Below are positions 35,992 to 45,936 of a DNA stretch of 64,000 nucleotides, piece by piece. The stretch covers positions 1 through 64,000 of the forward strand of contig JADJES010000024.1 of assembly GCA_016708955.1 (NCBI GenBank). Direction: 5' to 3'. This DNA comes from Nitrosomonas sp. (lineage in GTDB: Bacteria > Pseudomonadota > Gammaproteobacteria > Burkholderiales > Nitrosomonadaceae). Under the pieces are notes generated by a model, which saw nothing but the letters and a program-made list of their open reading frames with translations, made no database searches and was not told the DNA's origin. Numbering within the stretch: the stretch's first letter is position 1; each line of letters begins with the position of its first letter. Position numbers and translations under genes: made by a program.

Positions 35992-36968
35992 TGGATCGTC
36001 TGACCCTCGAACGCCACCAAGTTTGGATTTATCTCGCTGCAATTGCCGGAGGGCTAGTGCTGGGCAACGCCCAGCCCTCGCTCGCGCCTCGCTTCGAGGT
36101 CTTGCTGTGGCCGGTTTTGGCGGCGCTGCTCTACACCACCTTCGTGCAAGTGCCGCTGCTGCATACTCGCGACGCTTTCCGTGACCGGCGTTTCGTATTC
36201 GCTATCCTGGTTGGCAACTTCGTGCTGATTCCATTGGTGGTATGGCTGGCCCTGAAATGGCTGCCCGACGATCCGGCCCTGCACCTCGGCGTGCTGCTGG
36301 TGCTGCTGGTTCCCTGCACTGACTGGTTCATCACCTTCACCCAGCTTGGGCAAGGCAACACGGCTCGGGCGATCGCAGTCACACCGCTCAACCTTGTAGT
36401 GCAACTGCTGCTGTTGCCGATTTATCTGTGGCTGATGCTGCCGGCAGTTGATTTTGGTACTGCGCTGCGTATGGAAGAGATGTTACCCGCTGCGCTCGCC
36501 TTGATCGGTGTGCCTTTGGTGGCAGCCGCACTGACCGAGCGCTGGGTCGAGGCCAGACCCGAACGAGCGGTTTGGCGGGAACGATTGGGTTGGTGGCCTG
36601 TGCCTCTGTTGGCGGTGGTCGTGTTCCTGATCGCTGGCGCGCAGGTGGGTACGGTGCGCGACGCCGGACCGATGTTGCTGGAGGTGCTGCCGGTATTCGT
36701 GGGCTTTCTGCTGGTCGCCGCGGTGCTCGCGCGCCTGCTTACTCGGGCACTGCGATTGCCGATGGATGCCGGACGCACGCTGGCCTTCAGTCTCGGCACG
36801 CGCAATTCCTTCGTAGTACTGCCCTTCGCGCTTGCCTTGCCGGCAGGCTGGGAGACCACCGTGGTAGTGATCGTATTCCAGTCGCTGGTCGAGTTGTTCG
36901 GAATGGTGTTCTACCTGTGGTGGCTGCCGGATCGGTTGTTCAAGGAAATACCGGCTGCACTTTCCTAA
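35991..36968 (+). CDS. ACR3/bile-acid-symporter-family arsenite-type permease
   Basis: 325 residues with about ten membrane segments. It carries the conserved cysteine motif VPCTDWFITFTQLGQGNTAR (about 103-122) and a C-terminal crossing with SLGTRNSFVVLPFALALP, both typical of ACR3-like permeases. It probably exports arsenite. The gene is visibly GC-richer than its flanks and codons favour G/C at the third position, so it was likely acquired recently. It is separate from the arsRICBDA operon, giving a second potential As(III) exporter. Substrate is inferred from the family. Confidence 0.78.
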   Translation: MDRLTLERHQVWIYLAAIAGGLVLGNAQPSLAPRFEVLLWPVLAALLYTTFVQVPLLHTRDAFRDRRFVFAILVGNFVLIPLVVWLALKWLPDDPALHLGVLLVLLVPCTDWFITFTQLGQGNTARAIAVTPLNLVVQLLLLPIYLWLMLPAVDFGTALRMEEMLPAALALIGVPLVAAALTERWVEARPERAVWRERLGWWPVPLLAVVVFLIAGAQVGTVRDAGPMLLEVLPVFVGFLLVAAVLARLLTRALRLPMDAGRTLAFSLGTRNSFVVLPFALALPAGWETTVVVIVFQSLVELFGMVFYLWWLPDRLFKEIPAALS

Positions 36969-37005
36969 AATTACTCTTTATCGCTGCGGCGAAATTCTTC
37001 ACTGC

Positions 37006-37763
37006 TTAATTACGGCGGCGGAGAGTGCGCAACATTACAACCAGCATACCTAGCCCTAACATCCATATCGTATCGGGTTCAGGCACTGGAGAGGCCACGA
37101 TGCTGGCGCTATATTGGCGGCTGTAACGCTGATTCCTGCGACACCGCCGATCAATAGCGTGTAGTCACCCGCGGCGAGTGTGTCGGTCGAATAGACAATG
37201 CTGCTGCCGCCCGCGGTGCCAGCAACATTTCCCAAAAAGGTAAGGCCGGTTGTGCCAACGGGTGTGCCGCCATTGTTGTTGTAATTGACCAACCGATCCC
37301 AAGTTGAGCCGGTATCCCATCCCGAATAGAACGACATGCCTGGAATCAAACCTGGAGCGAGGGCAGTTAGCGTAATGGTCAGTTGCGCTGCTTCGTCCAG
37401 ATGAATTAAACCGAAGTCCATGCCATGATACCTGCCGGTGTCCGGTACCGCAGTGCTGAAACGCCAGCCCCTGGGGCCGACAGCGAGCGCATAATCGAGC
37501 GCGGCTCCTTTGGTCAAGGCATCGGCTGTCGAAGCAAGAAGGGATTCGTTGGCGGTATTAAAATCCATGAACCACATCGCATCCATGCTGCCGGTGTAGC
37601 TGCCGGGTGCAATACCGCCAATCCAGTTCGCCGGTTGCCCGCCGTCAAGCCCTCCGGTTCCCGTACTGTCATATCCGGTGGTGTTGAAGGCAACCTGGGC
37701 GTGCGTGATGCCTGTAGAAAAGAAAAAAAGTAAGACTAAGCTATGAAAAATTGTTTTTCGCAT
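37006..37763 (-). pseudogene. Exported PEP-CTERM protein with frameshift before the sorting tail
   Basis: The ATG at 37763 starts a signal peptide (MRKTIFHSLVLLFFFSTGIT, then HAQ). The mature protein is Gly/Thr-rich with few motifs (WIGGIAPGSYTGSMDAMWFM; YTLLIGGVAGISV). Near 37110 the annotated frame wanders off, while the next frame gives VPEPDTIWMLGLGMLVVMLR and an RRR tail ending at 37006, a perfect PEP-CTERM sorting signal. One base is therefore gained or lost. It is sorted by exosortase if in frame. Surface or exopolysaccharide-associated function is possible; unknown otherwise. Confidence 0.7.
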
Positions 37764-38105
37764 TTGAGTTCTCTGTTGAAAAGTAGGTATCCCAGTAGTT
37801 TTTATGTTGGCCGCGTGCCGGATAAATTTTAACTGGATCTTAGTGTGCCCAGCAATGCGGCAAATTGTCGCATTGCTGGAAGTAAGCCGGTCAGTATTAC
37901 TGAGTTCCGGCATAGGAAGGTGACGGCGTGGCGTAGCGTGCGATGGATGGGCTATCGATTTGCTTGATGATTCATTTTGCTACCGTTCGCCAGTTTATTA
38001 ACAGCTTGTTAAACACGCAATCCATCATTGCACCGGACCTGTTGCAGTCAAACGCGCCAGGCTGGTAAAGTCAAACCTCAGATCTTCACTATCAAGGAGT
38101 TTCAA

Positions 38106-38582
38106 GTGCGAAAAATTCAAATGATTATTGCCTGTTTGTTGATCTCTACGTCGGCAATCGCAGCCGACAAAGACAACCGGAAAATTCTTGCGCTCTCCGA
38201 AGCGCAGCGCGGCCATGTGCTGGAGGAAATGCGAGCGTTGTTGTCGGGTACGCGAAACATTCTGGCAGCGCTTTCAACCGATGATATGGCGGCAGTTTCC
38301 AAGTATGCCCGTCCTTTGGGGCTGGGCATGGCGCATAAAGCCGAGGATCACCTCAAAGGTGTGTTGCCCAGGGAATTCATGCAGCTGGGTATGTTCCTGC
38401 ATCGGGATTTCGATCAAATTGCCGCGGACGCGGAATCCAGGCAAGATCCCAAACTCACGCTGCGGCAGTTGAGCGATGCGATGACTAAGTGTGTCGCGTG
38501 TCATGATACCTATCAAATCCGTACGACACCGGTATCCGGTCAACCGGCGAAAACCCATGAACACGGACGCCATCATCATTAG
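38106..38582 (+). CDS. Exported CxxCH (cytochrome c-like) protein
   Basis: About 158 residues from the GTG at 38106, chosen because AAGGAG lies 7 bases before it and a signal peptide (IQMIIACLLISTSAIAA) follows at once. The mature protein is helical (RGHVLEEMRALLSG, RPLGLGMAHKAEDHLKG) with a single CVACHDTYQI heme-binding motif near the C-terminus and a His-rich tail (HEHGRHHH). This layout resembles cytochrome c' and class II relatives. It is periplasmic; function unknown, perhaps NO or metal related. Convergent with the next gene, overlapping by 4 bases. Confidence 0.75.
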   Translation: MRKIQMIIACLLISTSAIAADKDNRKILALSEAQRGHVLEEMRALLSGTRNILAALSTDDMAAVSKYARPLGLGMAHKAEDHLKGVLPREFMQLGMFLHRDFDQIAADAESRQDPKLTLRQLSDAMTKCVACHDTYQIRTTPVSGQPAKTHEHGRHHH

Positions 38583-39397
38583 GGCTTGGCGAGGCGAGCA
38601 CAGATCTCAAGGTTTTTCGTTTCGAACAATATCGACTGCATCGGATAGCGCATCGGATTAGAGCCATATTCTTTTTTAAACGCTTCAGTTAACGCCTCCG
38701 CGATCTCGTCAGGGTTAACGCCACCGCGGTCTCTGATTTCAAATAGCACACGCGAGTACACAAGTGCTCGCGCGAAGGCCGACACATCGAGAATATCGTA
38801 TTCATGGCGGTGAACCGAGATCACGATGGGGTCAAAGCCAATATGTATCAACTGTTCTTTGAGCGGATCCATTTGGTGGCAGGAAACGGGATCGAACAGA
38901 AACCGGGGCGTATCAGACGGAAAGAATTGCTTTAATACCTCGAAGCTCAAACTGGCGAATGGATTGTATCGCCCGAATCCCAGACGCGAAACAGGTAGCG
39001 GCCTCCGCGCCTCAGCACCCGGTAAGCCTCGCGAAAGGCTTTTTCTTGATCGAAGAACATGATGCCGAACTGGCAGACTACCGCATCGAATACTTCGCCA
39101 TTGAACGGCAGCGCCGTGGCATCGGCATTTTGAAGCGTGACTTGTTCATCGGGAAGAAATTTTGTGCGCGCCAGATCCATCATCGAATCGCTGATATCAA
39201 TCGCAGTCAGGCGGACACTTGGCCAGCAGGTTACGCAAATGCCGGGTGACAATACCGGTACCGGCGGCAATTTCAAGCACATCGCGGGGCGATTGTTCCG
39301 CAATGCGCCGCGCGGTATCTAATCCATAGTGATCAAACAGCACGGGGCCCAAATCGCGATCATAAGGAATGACGACTTCGTCAACATAGCCTGCCAT
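38579..39397 (-). pseudogene. Class I SAM-dependent methyltransferase, two frameshifts
   Basis: From the ATG at 39397 the start reads MAGYVDEVVIPYDRDLGPVL and motif I VLEIAAGTGIVTRHL. A frame change near 39220 leads to LTAIDISDSMMDLARTKF, ATALPF, VVCQFGIMFFDQEKAFREAY and RVLRRGGRYLFRVWD (motifs II-III). A second change near 38960 leads to a C-terminal part with FDPIVISVHRHEY. All parts together match ubiE-like methyltransferases of about 270 residues. As written it is broken twice. It follows the GlxA-type regulator. Confidence 0.75.
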
Positions 39398-39445
39398 GGA
39401 TAATTCTCCAAAAATGAAATTGATAAAGATAGAAGGTCCGATCGC

Positions 39446-40447
39446 CTATTTTGCGATTGACTCGTCCAGCGTCGCCGGGGTTCCGACTGCTGGCGGCTGT
39501 TTGCCCTGGAAGGTTTTTCGCCATTCACTGGGCGTGACATCTAACCTGTGCTTGAAATGCTGGCGCAGCGACGCGGCTGATTGAAAGCCCGTCTGTTCCG
39601 CGATAGCGTCTATTGACAAGGCAGTGGATTCGAGCAGTTCCTGGCTGAGCTGTATGCGCTCTGCTATCAACCATTCGCCAACAGGCATTCCTGTAGCCTT
39701 GAAAAATTGCCGTGTGAAGGTACGGCGGCTCATTTTGCTGTACTGCGCCAGCTCGTCCAGGCTATGGACCTGATTTAAATGATTTCTCAAGTAATCCAGC
39801 AGCGTATTGATTCGGATGTCTTGTGTTGAAACAGGAATGGGCCGCTCAATAAATTGCGCCTGACCGCCTTCCCGGTAAGGCGGGATCACCATGCGTCTGG
39901 CCAGTTTATTAGCAATCACGCTGCCGTAACGCTGACGAACCAGGTATAGACAGCAGTCGATGCCGGCTGCCGTGCCTGCGGAAGTGATCAAACGATCGTC
40001 ATCGACATACAATGCATTGCTATCCAGATTTACATCAGGAAAACGGCGGATGAAATCCTGTTCAAACTCCCAATGTGTGGCAGCCTTATGGTTTTTTAGC
40101 AGTCCGGCATAGGCAAGCACATAGGTGCCAAGGCACAGTCCGACAATCTGACTGCCTCGCGCATGTGCTGCTACCAAAGCATCCAATATTGACTGGTCTG
40201 GTTTTTCGGCAGGATCCCGCCAGGAAGGTACGATGATGATATCCGCTTGCGCCAGTTCATCCACGCTCAGCGATGATTCAACACGCAATCCTTCGTTGGA
40301 ACGCAACATACCGGGTTCGTACGCATAAATCCTGAGTTCGAACAATTTCTGCTCATGCAGGAGATCGCCGAAAATAATGCAGGGCACTGCCAAATGGAAA
40401 GGACTGAAATGATTAAAGGCAACAACCGCAACTAATGGAACAGACAT
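39446..40447 (-). CDS. GlxA-family AraC-type transcriptional regulator
   Basis: 333 residues. An N-terminal DJ-1/PfpI-like domain (about 1-190) has the nucleophile-elbow-like GLCLGTYVLAYAGLL, with ATHW and TSAGTAAGIDCCLYLV. A C-terminal AraC helix-turn-helix pair (about 215-315) has SLDELAQYSKMSRRTFTRQF and DAIAEQTGFQSAASLRQHF. It is a cytoplasmic one-component regulator. It lies between the MBL-fold hydrolase and the methyltransferase on the same strand, so it may control either. Confidence 0.88.
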   Translation of the reverse strand: MSVPLVAVVAFNHFSPFHLAVPCIIFGDLLHEQKLFELRIYAYEPGMLRSNEGLRVESSLSVDELAQADIIIVPSWRDPAEKPDQSILDALVAAHARGSQIVGLCLGTYVLAYAGLLKNHKAATHWEFEQDFIRRFPDVNLDSNALYVDDDRLITSAGTAAGIDCCLYLVRQRYGSVIANKLARRMVIPPYREGGQAQFIERPIPVSTQDIRINTLLDYLRNHLNQVHSLDELAQYSKMSRRTFTRQFFKATGMPVGEWLIAERIQLSQELLESTALSIDAIAEQTGFQSAASLRQHFKHRLDVTPSEWRKTFQGKQPPAVGTPATLDESIAK

Positions 40448-40544
40448 GATGAAATCTCGTTGATTAGTCCGTTATCATTGTAAAAACTAATAGACAGAAT
40501 TAAAAAGTGATCAATCTGGCAAGGCTGATGCAGCATTCCGTGAA

Positions 40545-41314
40545 TCAAAAGGTATAGGACTCACCGTCTTCAGGGACTAATACCCGTTGCATCATTCCCT
40601 TTTCGTTCAGGAATTCGCGCAGTTCCTTTCTGGATAATGTCGCATGGTTCACCGCTTCCATGTGGCTGGCAATGATCGTGGCCTCGGGTGCGGCTTTATA
40701 AACTTCGTAAATATCCTGCTTGCCCATAATGATCGATTCGTTGCCGATGACCTGGGCGTCGCAGCTATTAAGGATAACGATGTCAGGATGGTATTGCCTC
40801 AGACTGTCTTCAACCGCCTGGCACCAGACGGTATCTCCGGCGATATAAAATGATTTTTCATCCGGGTGCTTGAAAATGACGCCACTGACTTCCCCGAGCA
40901 ATGCTTTCATGTCTTCCAGCACCTTAGGTTTGCCGTGCTGGCCCGGTGTTTTGATCAGTGTAATACCCTCATAATCATTAACTTCGTTTAGAACGCGAAC
41001 ATTGCTGAATCCCGCTGACTTTACCGACTGAGCGTCTTTTTCGTGCTGCACGAAAAAGGGTATATCCTTGCGGATCGCATTTCTGGCTGCATCGTCCCAG
41101 TGATCGGATGATCATGTGTCAAAATGATTGCATCCACGTCAACGATTTGGTTGACAGGCATCGGCAGTTCAGCCGTCGGATTATGGATGTGGTCGTTGAT
41201 TGTTCCGCCAAATCCTGGCACTGCGCCCTTTTTTGCCAGCCAGGGATCGATCAGGAATTTTTTGCCCGCATAATTCAGTTGAATGGTTGCGTTGCGGATT
41301 TGCGTAAATTGCAT
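40545..41314 (-). pseudogene. Metallo-beta-lactamase-fold hydrolase (UlaG/YtnP-like), frameshifted
   Basis: The ATG at 41314 has AAGGAG 10 bases upstream. The N-terminal frame reads IRNATIQLNYAGKKFLIDPW and VDAIILTHDH, then breaks within the zinc motif. The second frame continues DHWDDAARNAIRKDIPFFVQ and onward through HPDEKSFYIAGDTVWC and IIASHMEAVNHA. A single missing base at about 41112 accounts for the break in HxHxDH. Repaired length is about 256 residues. The substrate is unknown; UlaG-type enzymes act on lactones or phosphodiesters. It is the first gene of the set that includes the GlxA regulator. Confidence 0.78.
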
Positions 41315-41357
41315 GGGTATGTACTCCTTAGTCAAGTTGGTTGAGAGGTATTATGAA

Positions 41358-41573
41358 TCAGCAGCTGGAAATGGCAGTGTCCCGCAGGACATTTTCCGTG
41401 ACATTTGGGCCAAAAAGCATTGAATCTGTCGGTAACCGTTCTGGACGACTCGCGGTTACATCGAAACTGAAATTATGCCCAATTCGGCCACCAGGGATGG
41501 GGTAAGAATAGCGGCGATCGTTGTTGCGGTTAGGTAATACGCTTCGCACGGTGATTTTGTTAAATCTTCTCAA
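41358..41573 (-). CDS. Small ORF overlapping the end of arsA, doubtful
   Basis: 71 codons starting MRRFNKITVRSVLP, with its ATG overlapping the arsA stop by four bases. It has no known motif and no clear ribosome binding site. The tight coupling is the only support; it may be chance. Confidence 0.22.
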   Translation of the reverse strand: MRRFNKITVRSVLPNRNNDRRYSYPIPGGRIGHNFSFDVTASRPERLPTDSMLFGPNVTENVLRDTAISSC

Positions 41574-43354
41574 TGCTTGATTGATTGATGTCCTCCGGAC
41601 AACGCCAATAACTTCTCAATGCCCATCGGTTCTTCTTTGAGTAACGGAACGACGGCGTAGCGCTTTGCATGAAGGGTGGCTACCGCCTCGATATCAGTGA
41701 GTTCATTGCTGGCGCGCTGACACAGCAAGGGGAATACGACGGTCGTGGCGGCGATGCTGTTATTGATGATCCACGCCCACGGCTCAATACCGGCACGGCG
41801 TAAATCGGCTTGCAGGCTGGCAGCTTCCAATACGGGCGTTGTTTCCGCCAATGTAACAAGCAGTATCTTGGTTTGCTTGGGATTTTGCAGTTGCATCATC
41901 GGCGTGGTGTAGTGTGCGATGGAATGGCTATCCATTTGTTTGACAACTTCGCGATGATAAGCGCCGGTAGCATCCAATAATAATAACGTGTGGCCGGTCG
42001 GTGCAGTGTCCATCACGACAAATTTCTTACCCGCTTCGCGGATTATTCGTGAGAATGCCTGAAATACCGCAATTTCTTCGGTACAAGGCGAACGTAAATC
42101 TTCTTCCAGCAAAGCCCTGCCTTTAGCATCCAGATGAGCGCCCTTGGTTTGCAGAACATGCTGGCGGTAACGCTCGGTTTCCATATGCGGATCAATCCGG
42201 TCTACCGCCAGATTGGCCATCGCCCCGCTGAGCGTTTCGCTTAAATGCGCTGCCGGGTCTGATGTAGTCAAATGCACTGGCAAGCCGCGATGTGCGAGAT
42301 TGACTGCGATTGCCGCAGCAAGCGTGGTTTTGCCGACACCGCCTTTGCCCATCAGCATGATTAAACCGCAGTCGTCTTTGGCAATCTCATCAGTCAAACT
42401 GGATAAACTTGGAAATGGGATTGCAGTATGCGTAAATTCTTTACCACCTTCGTCAGGCGAAGCATCAATCAGTAATTTCCGTAACGCGGTCAATCCGACC
42501 AGGTTAAACGGTTTAAGTACAATTTGATCGCAAGGCAATTGGCTGAGAACTTCCGGTAGAGTCGCCAGAGCACTTTGTTCACGCTGGAATATTGCGGCGG
42601 CTAAAGGATCCCGTGTCGTTTCGGCTTGCGGCAACAAGCCATTGATGACCAAAAATTGTTTCGTCAATCCGATAGCCGTTAATTCTTCATGCGTCCGCGC
42701 TACCTCGCGTAACGTGGCTTGTTGCGCACGAGCCACCAATATCAATCGGCTACGCTCCGGGTCAGCGAGAGCATCTACCGCTGCTTTGTATTGGGCGCGC
42801 TGCTTTTCCAGACCAGCCAATGGGCCGAGACAAGAGGCGTCGCCTTTGCCTTCCGCAAGAAAATCACTCCACGCGCCGGGTAATTGCAGCAACCGGATGG
42901 TGTGACCGGTCGGCGCGGTGTCGAAGATAATATGATCGTAGTCCGCAGTCAGCACCGAATCGGTCAAAAGCGCGGTAAATTCATCGAAGGCGGCTATCTC
43001 AGTCGTGCATGCACCGGATAATTGCTCTTCGATACCTTTAACTACCGTATCCGGCAACACACCACGCACCGGACCGGTAATGCGGTCGCGGTAAGCCTGG
43101 GCCGCTGCTTGCGGGTCGATTTCCAAAGCGGCTAAACGGGGTACTGCGGTAATTGCCGTAACTTGATTTCCAATCGTGATACCGAATACCTGGCCAACGT
43201 TAGAAGCCGGATCGGTGCTGACCAATAACACCCGTTGACCGGCATCAGCCAGTATTATCGCCGTGGCGCAAGCCAATGACGTTTTGCCGACCCCGCCTTT
43301 GCCGGTAAAAAACAGGAAACGCGGCGGCTGAATCAGAAATTTGAGTTTGGTCAT
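41570..43354 (-). CDS. arsA: Arsenite efflux pump ATPase ArsA
   Basis: 594 residues with two homologous ATPase halves, each with a P-loop (GKGGVGKTSLACATA at about 20; GKGGVGKTTLAAAIA at about 337) and the ArsA signature DTAPTGHT. The three metalloid-binding cysteines are all present, in LSGACTTEIAAF, DASCLGP and LRSPCTEEIAVF. It energises ArsB with ATP after receiving As(III) from ArsD. It is last of the ars operon, about 300 bp after arsD with repeats in between. The frame is intact. Confidence 0.93.
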   Translation of the reverse strand: MTKLKFLIQPPRFLFFTGKGGVGKTSLACATAIILADAGQRVLLVSTDPASNVGQVFGITIGNQVTAITAVPRLAALEIDPQAAAQAYRDRITGPVRGVLPDTVVKGIEEQLSGACTTEIAAFDEFTALLTDSVLTADYDHIIFDTAPTGHTIRLLQLPGAWSDFLAEGKGDASCLGPLAGLEKQRAQYKAAVDALADPERSRLILVARAQQATLREVARTHEELTAIGLTKQFLVINGLLPQAETTRDPLAAAIFQREQSALATLPEVLSQLPCDQIVLKPFNLVGLTALRKLLIDASPDEGGKEFTHTAIPFPSLSSLTDEIAKDDCGLIMLMGKGGVGKTTLAAAIAVNLAHRGLPVHLTTSDPAAHLSETLSGAMANLAVDRIDPHMETERYRQHVLQTKGAHLDAKGRALLEEDLRSPCTEEIAVFQAFSRIIREAGKKFVVMDTAPTGHTLLLLDATGAYHREVVKQMDSHSIAHYTTPMMQLQNPKQTKILLVTLAETTPVLEAASLQADLRRAGIEPWAWIINNSIAATTVVFPLLCQRASNELTDIEAVATLHAKRYAVVPLLKEEPMGIEKLLALSGGHQSIKH

Positions 43355-43389
43355 AGGATGGGACCGAGATTACTTTAAGGAAGCTCTAA

Positions 43390-43529
43390 CAGGCCGTTGG
43401 AAAACTATCTGCGTTGCTGCTGCGGTGTTAAAAACAGACTCAAAATGCTCATTTATTAAGCATAAACTGCGCTTTTTCACCTGTTTTTGCCTTGCATCGG
43501 CTACCTCGAAAACGTTTTTCAACGGCCTG
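43390..43529. repeat. Inverted-repeat element between arsD and arsA
   Basis: CAGGCCGTTGGAAAAC at the left and GTTTTTCAACGGCCTG at the right are complementary ends, with one mismatch, of a 140-bp non-coding element. It resembles repeats scattered in Nitrosomonas-type genomes (from memory). It separates arsA from the rest of the operon. Confidence 0.6.
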
Positions 43530-43565
43530 CTAATTAAGTCCTTCGACAGGACGAACGGTAATTCT

Positions 43566-43634
43566 GTCATTTCGAGCATAGCGAGAAATCTATGATGTTG
43601 CTTCGCAAAGATTCCTCACTGTGTTCGGAATGAC
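43566..43634. repeat. REP-like palindromic repeat
   Basis: GTCATTTCGAGCATAGCGAG and the complementary CTCACTGTGTTCGGAATGAC form a long imperfect hairpin. A second copy, of related sequence, is at 46792-46860. Both flank the arsR-to-arsD genes. Confidence 0.65.
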
Positions 43635-43658
43635 AAAGAGGAGTTATTCAGAGTTTCC

Positions 43659-44009
43659 TTAGCAACAACCACCGCAACAACTTGATTCTTCAGCTTCTTC
43701 CTCCAGAGGAATTCCCGCCCAGCGCGCGAGTTCGCTACGCTGCGGGTAGCGGCCTGCCAAGGCCACTTCTCCGTCTACCAGTATTAATGGCAGCGCTTCA
43801 GCACCGGAGCGTTCCAGGAATCCTTTCACCGTAGAATTATCCGCAAAGGCCATCGGTTGCTGCGCCAGATTAAAACGCTCGATTGCAACATCGTGCTGTT
43901 TGACCCAATCGACATCAGCGGAAAAGCCGGTCAGTTCCTGGTCTACGTCGGAGCCGCAAACGCCTGAGCTACAGCACGAAGCAGGGTCAAATACATGAAT
44001 AGTTGTCAT
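43659..44009 (-). CDS. arsD: ArsD arsenic metallochaperone
   Basis: 116 residues. The vicinal cysteines CC at positions 12-13 and C18 (DPASCCSSGVCG) that bind As(III) are all present, and a C-terminal CCGGCC adds a further metal-binding pair. The body (FLERSGAEALPLILVDGEVAL) matches ArsD. It hands arsenite to ArsA. It lies between arsB and arsA, transcribed with them. Confidence 0.92.
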   Translation of the reverse strand: MTTIHVFDPASCCSSGVCGSDVDQELTGFSADVDWVKQHDVAIERFNLAQQPMAFADNSTVKGFLERSGAEALPLILVDGEVALAGRYPQRSELARWAGIPLEEEAEESSCCGGCC

Positions 44010-44107
44010 TTTGATTCTCCTATAAAGTTAAACTAACAAGGTTGCGATAAAATTCAATTCTGCTTTCAGGCATTCGCGGTTATGTTGCGATTCATGCAAT
44101 GATAATC

Positions 44108-45394
44108 TCATTGAATGCTCAGCCACATAGCGAGGGTGGCCAGTGTGACAAGCAATACTGGCACAGTCAACACAATCCCCACTTGGAAATAATATCCCCA
44201 TGTGATAACCGTATTTTTCCGCGCCAATACATGCAACCACAACAAAGTTGCCAGGCTGCCAATCGGAGTGATTTTTGGCCCCAGATCACAACCGATCACG
44301 TTGGCGTAAATCATGGCTTCCTTTATCACACCGGTCGCGCTGGTTGCGTCGATCGACAATGCGCCGATCAGCACCGTGGGCATATTGTTCATGATGGACG
44401 ATAAGAAGGCCGCCAAAAAACCAGTGCCGAGCGTTGCACCCCAAACGCCATAACTGGCGAAGACATCAAGCAGGGTGCTAATGTACCCGGTTAAGCCTTC
44501 ATTACGCAAACCATACACCACTAAATACATTCCCAGTGAAAAAATAACGATTTGCCACGGCGCTTCGCGTACTACCTTACGCGTGTTAATAACATGACCA
44601 TGCGCTGCCACCGCGAGCAGTATTAGCGAGCCGGCGGCAGCCACAAGACTGATGGGTACACCCAAAGATTCGAGACCAAAGAAGCCGATCAGCAGCAATG
44701 CCAACACTACCCAGCCGGCACGGAATGTTGCTCGATCGCGTATTGCTTCATTGGGTGCCTTCAGTTGACTGACATCATAGCTAGCCGGAATACTGCGACG
44801 AAAATAAAGGAAAAGTACGCCTAAACTTCCCGAGACCGAAGCGAAATTGACCGGAATCATCACCGAGGCATACTCGGTAAACCCGATCTTGAAATAATCA
44901 GCCGAGACGATGTTCACCAAATTAGATACCACAAGCGGCAAGCTGGCCGTATCGGCAATAAAACCCGCTGCCATAACAAACGCAAGCGTAGCAGCCGGAC
45001 TAAATCCGAGCGCCAATAACATCGCCATCACGATTGGGGTTAGAATCAAAGCTGCGCCATCGTTGGCGAACAGCGCTGCAACCGCCGCACCCAGTAATAC
45101 AATATAGGCAAATAATAAATACCCATTGCCGCGACCCCAACGCGCCACATGCAATGCTGCCCACTCAAAGAATCCCGCTTCGTCGAGCACTAGGCTGATA
45201 ATAATGATGGCAATGAAAGCCGCTGTCGCATTCCAGACAATATTCCAGACCACCGGAATATCATTGAACTGTACCACGCCAAGAAGTAATGCTGCGGTAG
45301 CGCCGAGCAGAGCGCTCCAGCCGATACCGAGACCACGCGGCTGCCAGATAACCAGCACGAGCGTAAAAATGAAAATGAGTAGGGCAATCAGCAT
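44108..45394 (-). CDS. arsB: Arsenite efflux permease ArsB
   Basis: 428 residues, about twelve membrane segments. ArsB-type features include FFEWAALHVARWGRGNGYLL, AALFANDGAALILTPIV and IMNNMPTVLIGALSI and DLGPKITPIGSLATLLWLHV. It exports arsenite (and antimonite), alone or driven by ArsA. Placed after arsC on the same strand; the gap to arsD is about 98 bp. Confidence 0.93.
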   Translation of the reverse strand: MLIALLIFIFTLVLVIWQPRGLGIGWSALLGATAALLLGVVQFNDIPVVWNIVWNATAAFIAIIIISLVLDEAGFFEWAALHVARWGRGNGYLLFAYIVLLGAAVAALFANDGAALILTPIVMAMLLALGFSPAATLAFVMAAGFIADTASLPLVVSNLVNIVSADYFKIGFTEYASVMIPVNFASVSGSLGVLFLYFRRSIPASYDVSQLKAPNEAIRDRATFRAGWVVLALLLIGFFGLESLGVPISLVAAAGSLILLAVAAHGHVINTRKVVREAPWQIVIFSLGMYLVVYGLRNEGLTGYISTLLDVFASYGVWGATLGTGFLAAFLSSIMNNMPTVLIGALSIDATSATGVIKEAMIYANVIGCDLGPKITPIGSLATLLWLHVLARKNTVITWGYYFQVGIVLTVPVLLVTLATLAMWLSIQ

Positions 45395-45436
45395 ATCAAT
45401 ATGCGCTCATTGCTATCTTGTCTTGGTCTGTGGTTA

Positions 45437-45934
45437 TCACTTTGTGTGCGGCTGTTTAAATTTCAAAATACTGATGTAATCCAATTTCGCCTTGAGCGCG
45501 GAGGGATCCTGGCGCAAATCGTCTAACGGCAGGGCTAATAAAGTCTCGATACCCTCGCGCAAGGTACGATAAGCCTGTGTGAATGCCGCATTGATCTCTT
45601 CTTCGGTGCCAGTGGCTTTGGCTGGATCATCGACACCCCAATGCGTACGCAGCGCAGGGCCAAGATACGCCGGGCAAGTTTCTCCAGCCGCGTTGCCGCA
45701 AACAGTGATCACGATATCCGGGGTCGCGGGTAAGTTGTCCCATGATTTACTGAAAAATCCCTCGGTTGGGATACCTTCGCGTTCAAGCAATGCGAGCGAA
45801 CGCGGATGAACTTGGCCGGCCGGTTTGCTGCCCGCGCTCATTGCTTGCCAGCCTGCGGGTGCAAGGTGATTGAAAGTAGCTTCCGCAAGGATAGAGCGGC
45901 AGGAATTTCCGGTGCAAAGAAATAGTACATTCAT
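45437..45934 (-). CDS. arsC: Arsenate reductase ArsC (low-molecular-weight phosphatase fold)
   Basis: 165 residues. The catalytic CX5R loop CTGNSCRS is at about 7-14, with the redox cysteines in VITVCGNAAGETCPAY (about 79-86). The distance and fold match the phosphatase-like, thioredoxin- or glutathione/mycothiol-dependent class, not the glutaredoxin-type E. coli ArsC. It reduces arsenate to arsenite for export. Its start overlaps the repaired end of arsI region closely. Confidence 0.92.
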   Translation of the reverse strand: MNVLFLCTGNSCRSILAEATFNHLAPAGWQAMSAGSKPAGQVHPRSLALLEREGIPTEGFFSKSWDNLPATPDIVITVCGNAAGETCPAYLGPALRTHWGVDDPAKATGTEEEINAAFTQAYRTLREGIETLLALPLDDLRQDPSALKAKLDYISILKFKQPHTK

Positions 45935-45936
45935 GA

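Noticed and set aside
36054..36859. Long frames antisense to the ACR3-like permease
   Set aside because: GC-rich genes routinely leave open shadow frames; these lack any domain sense.
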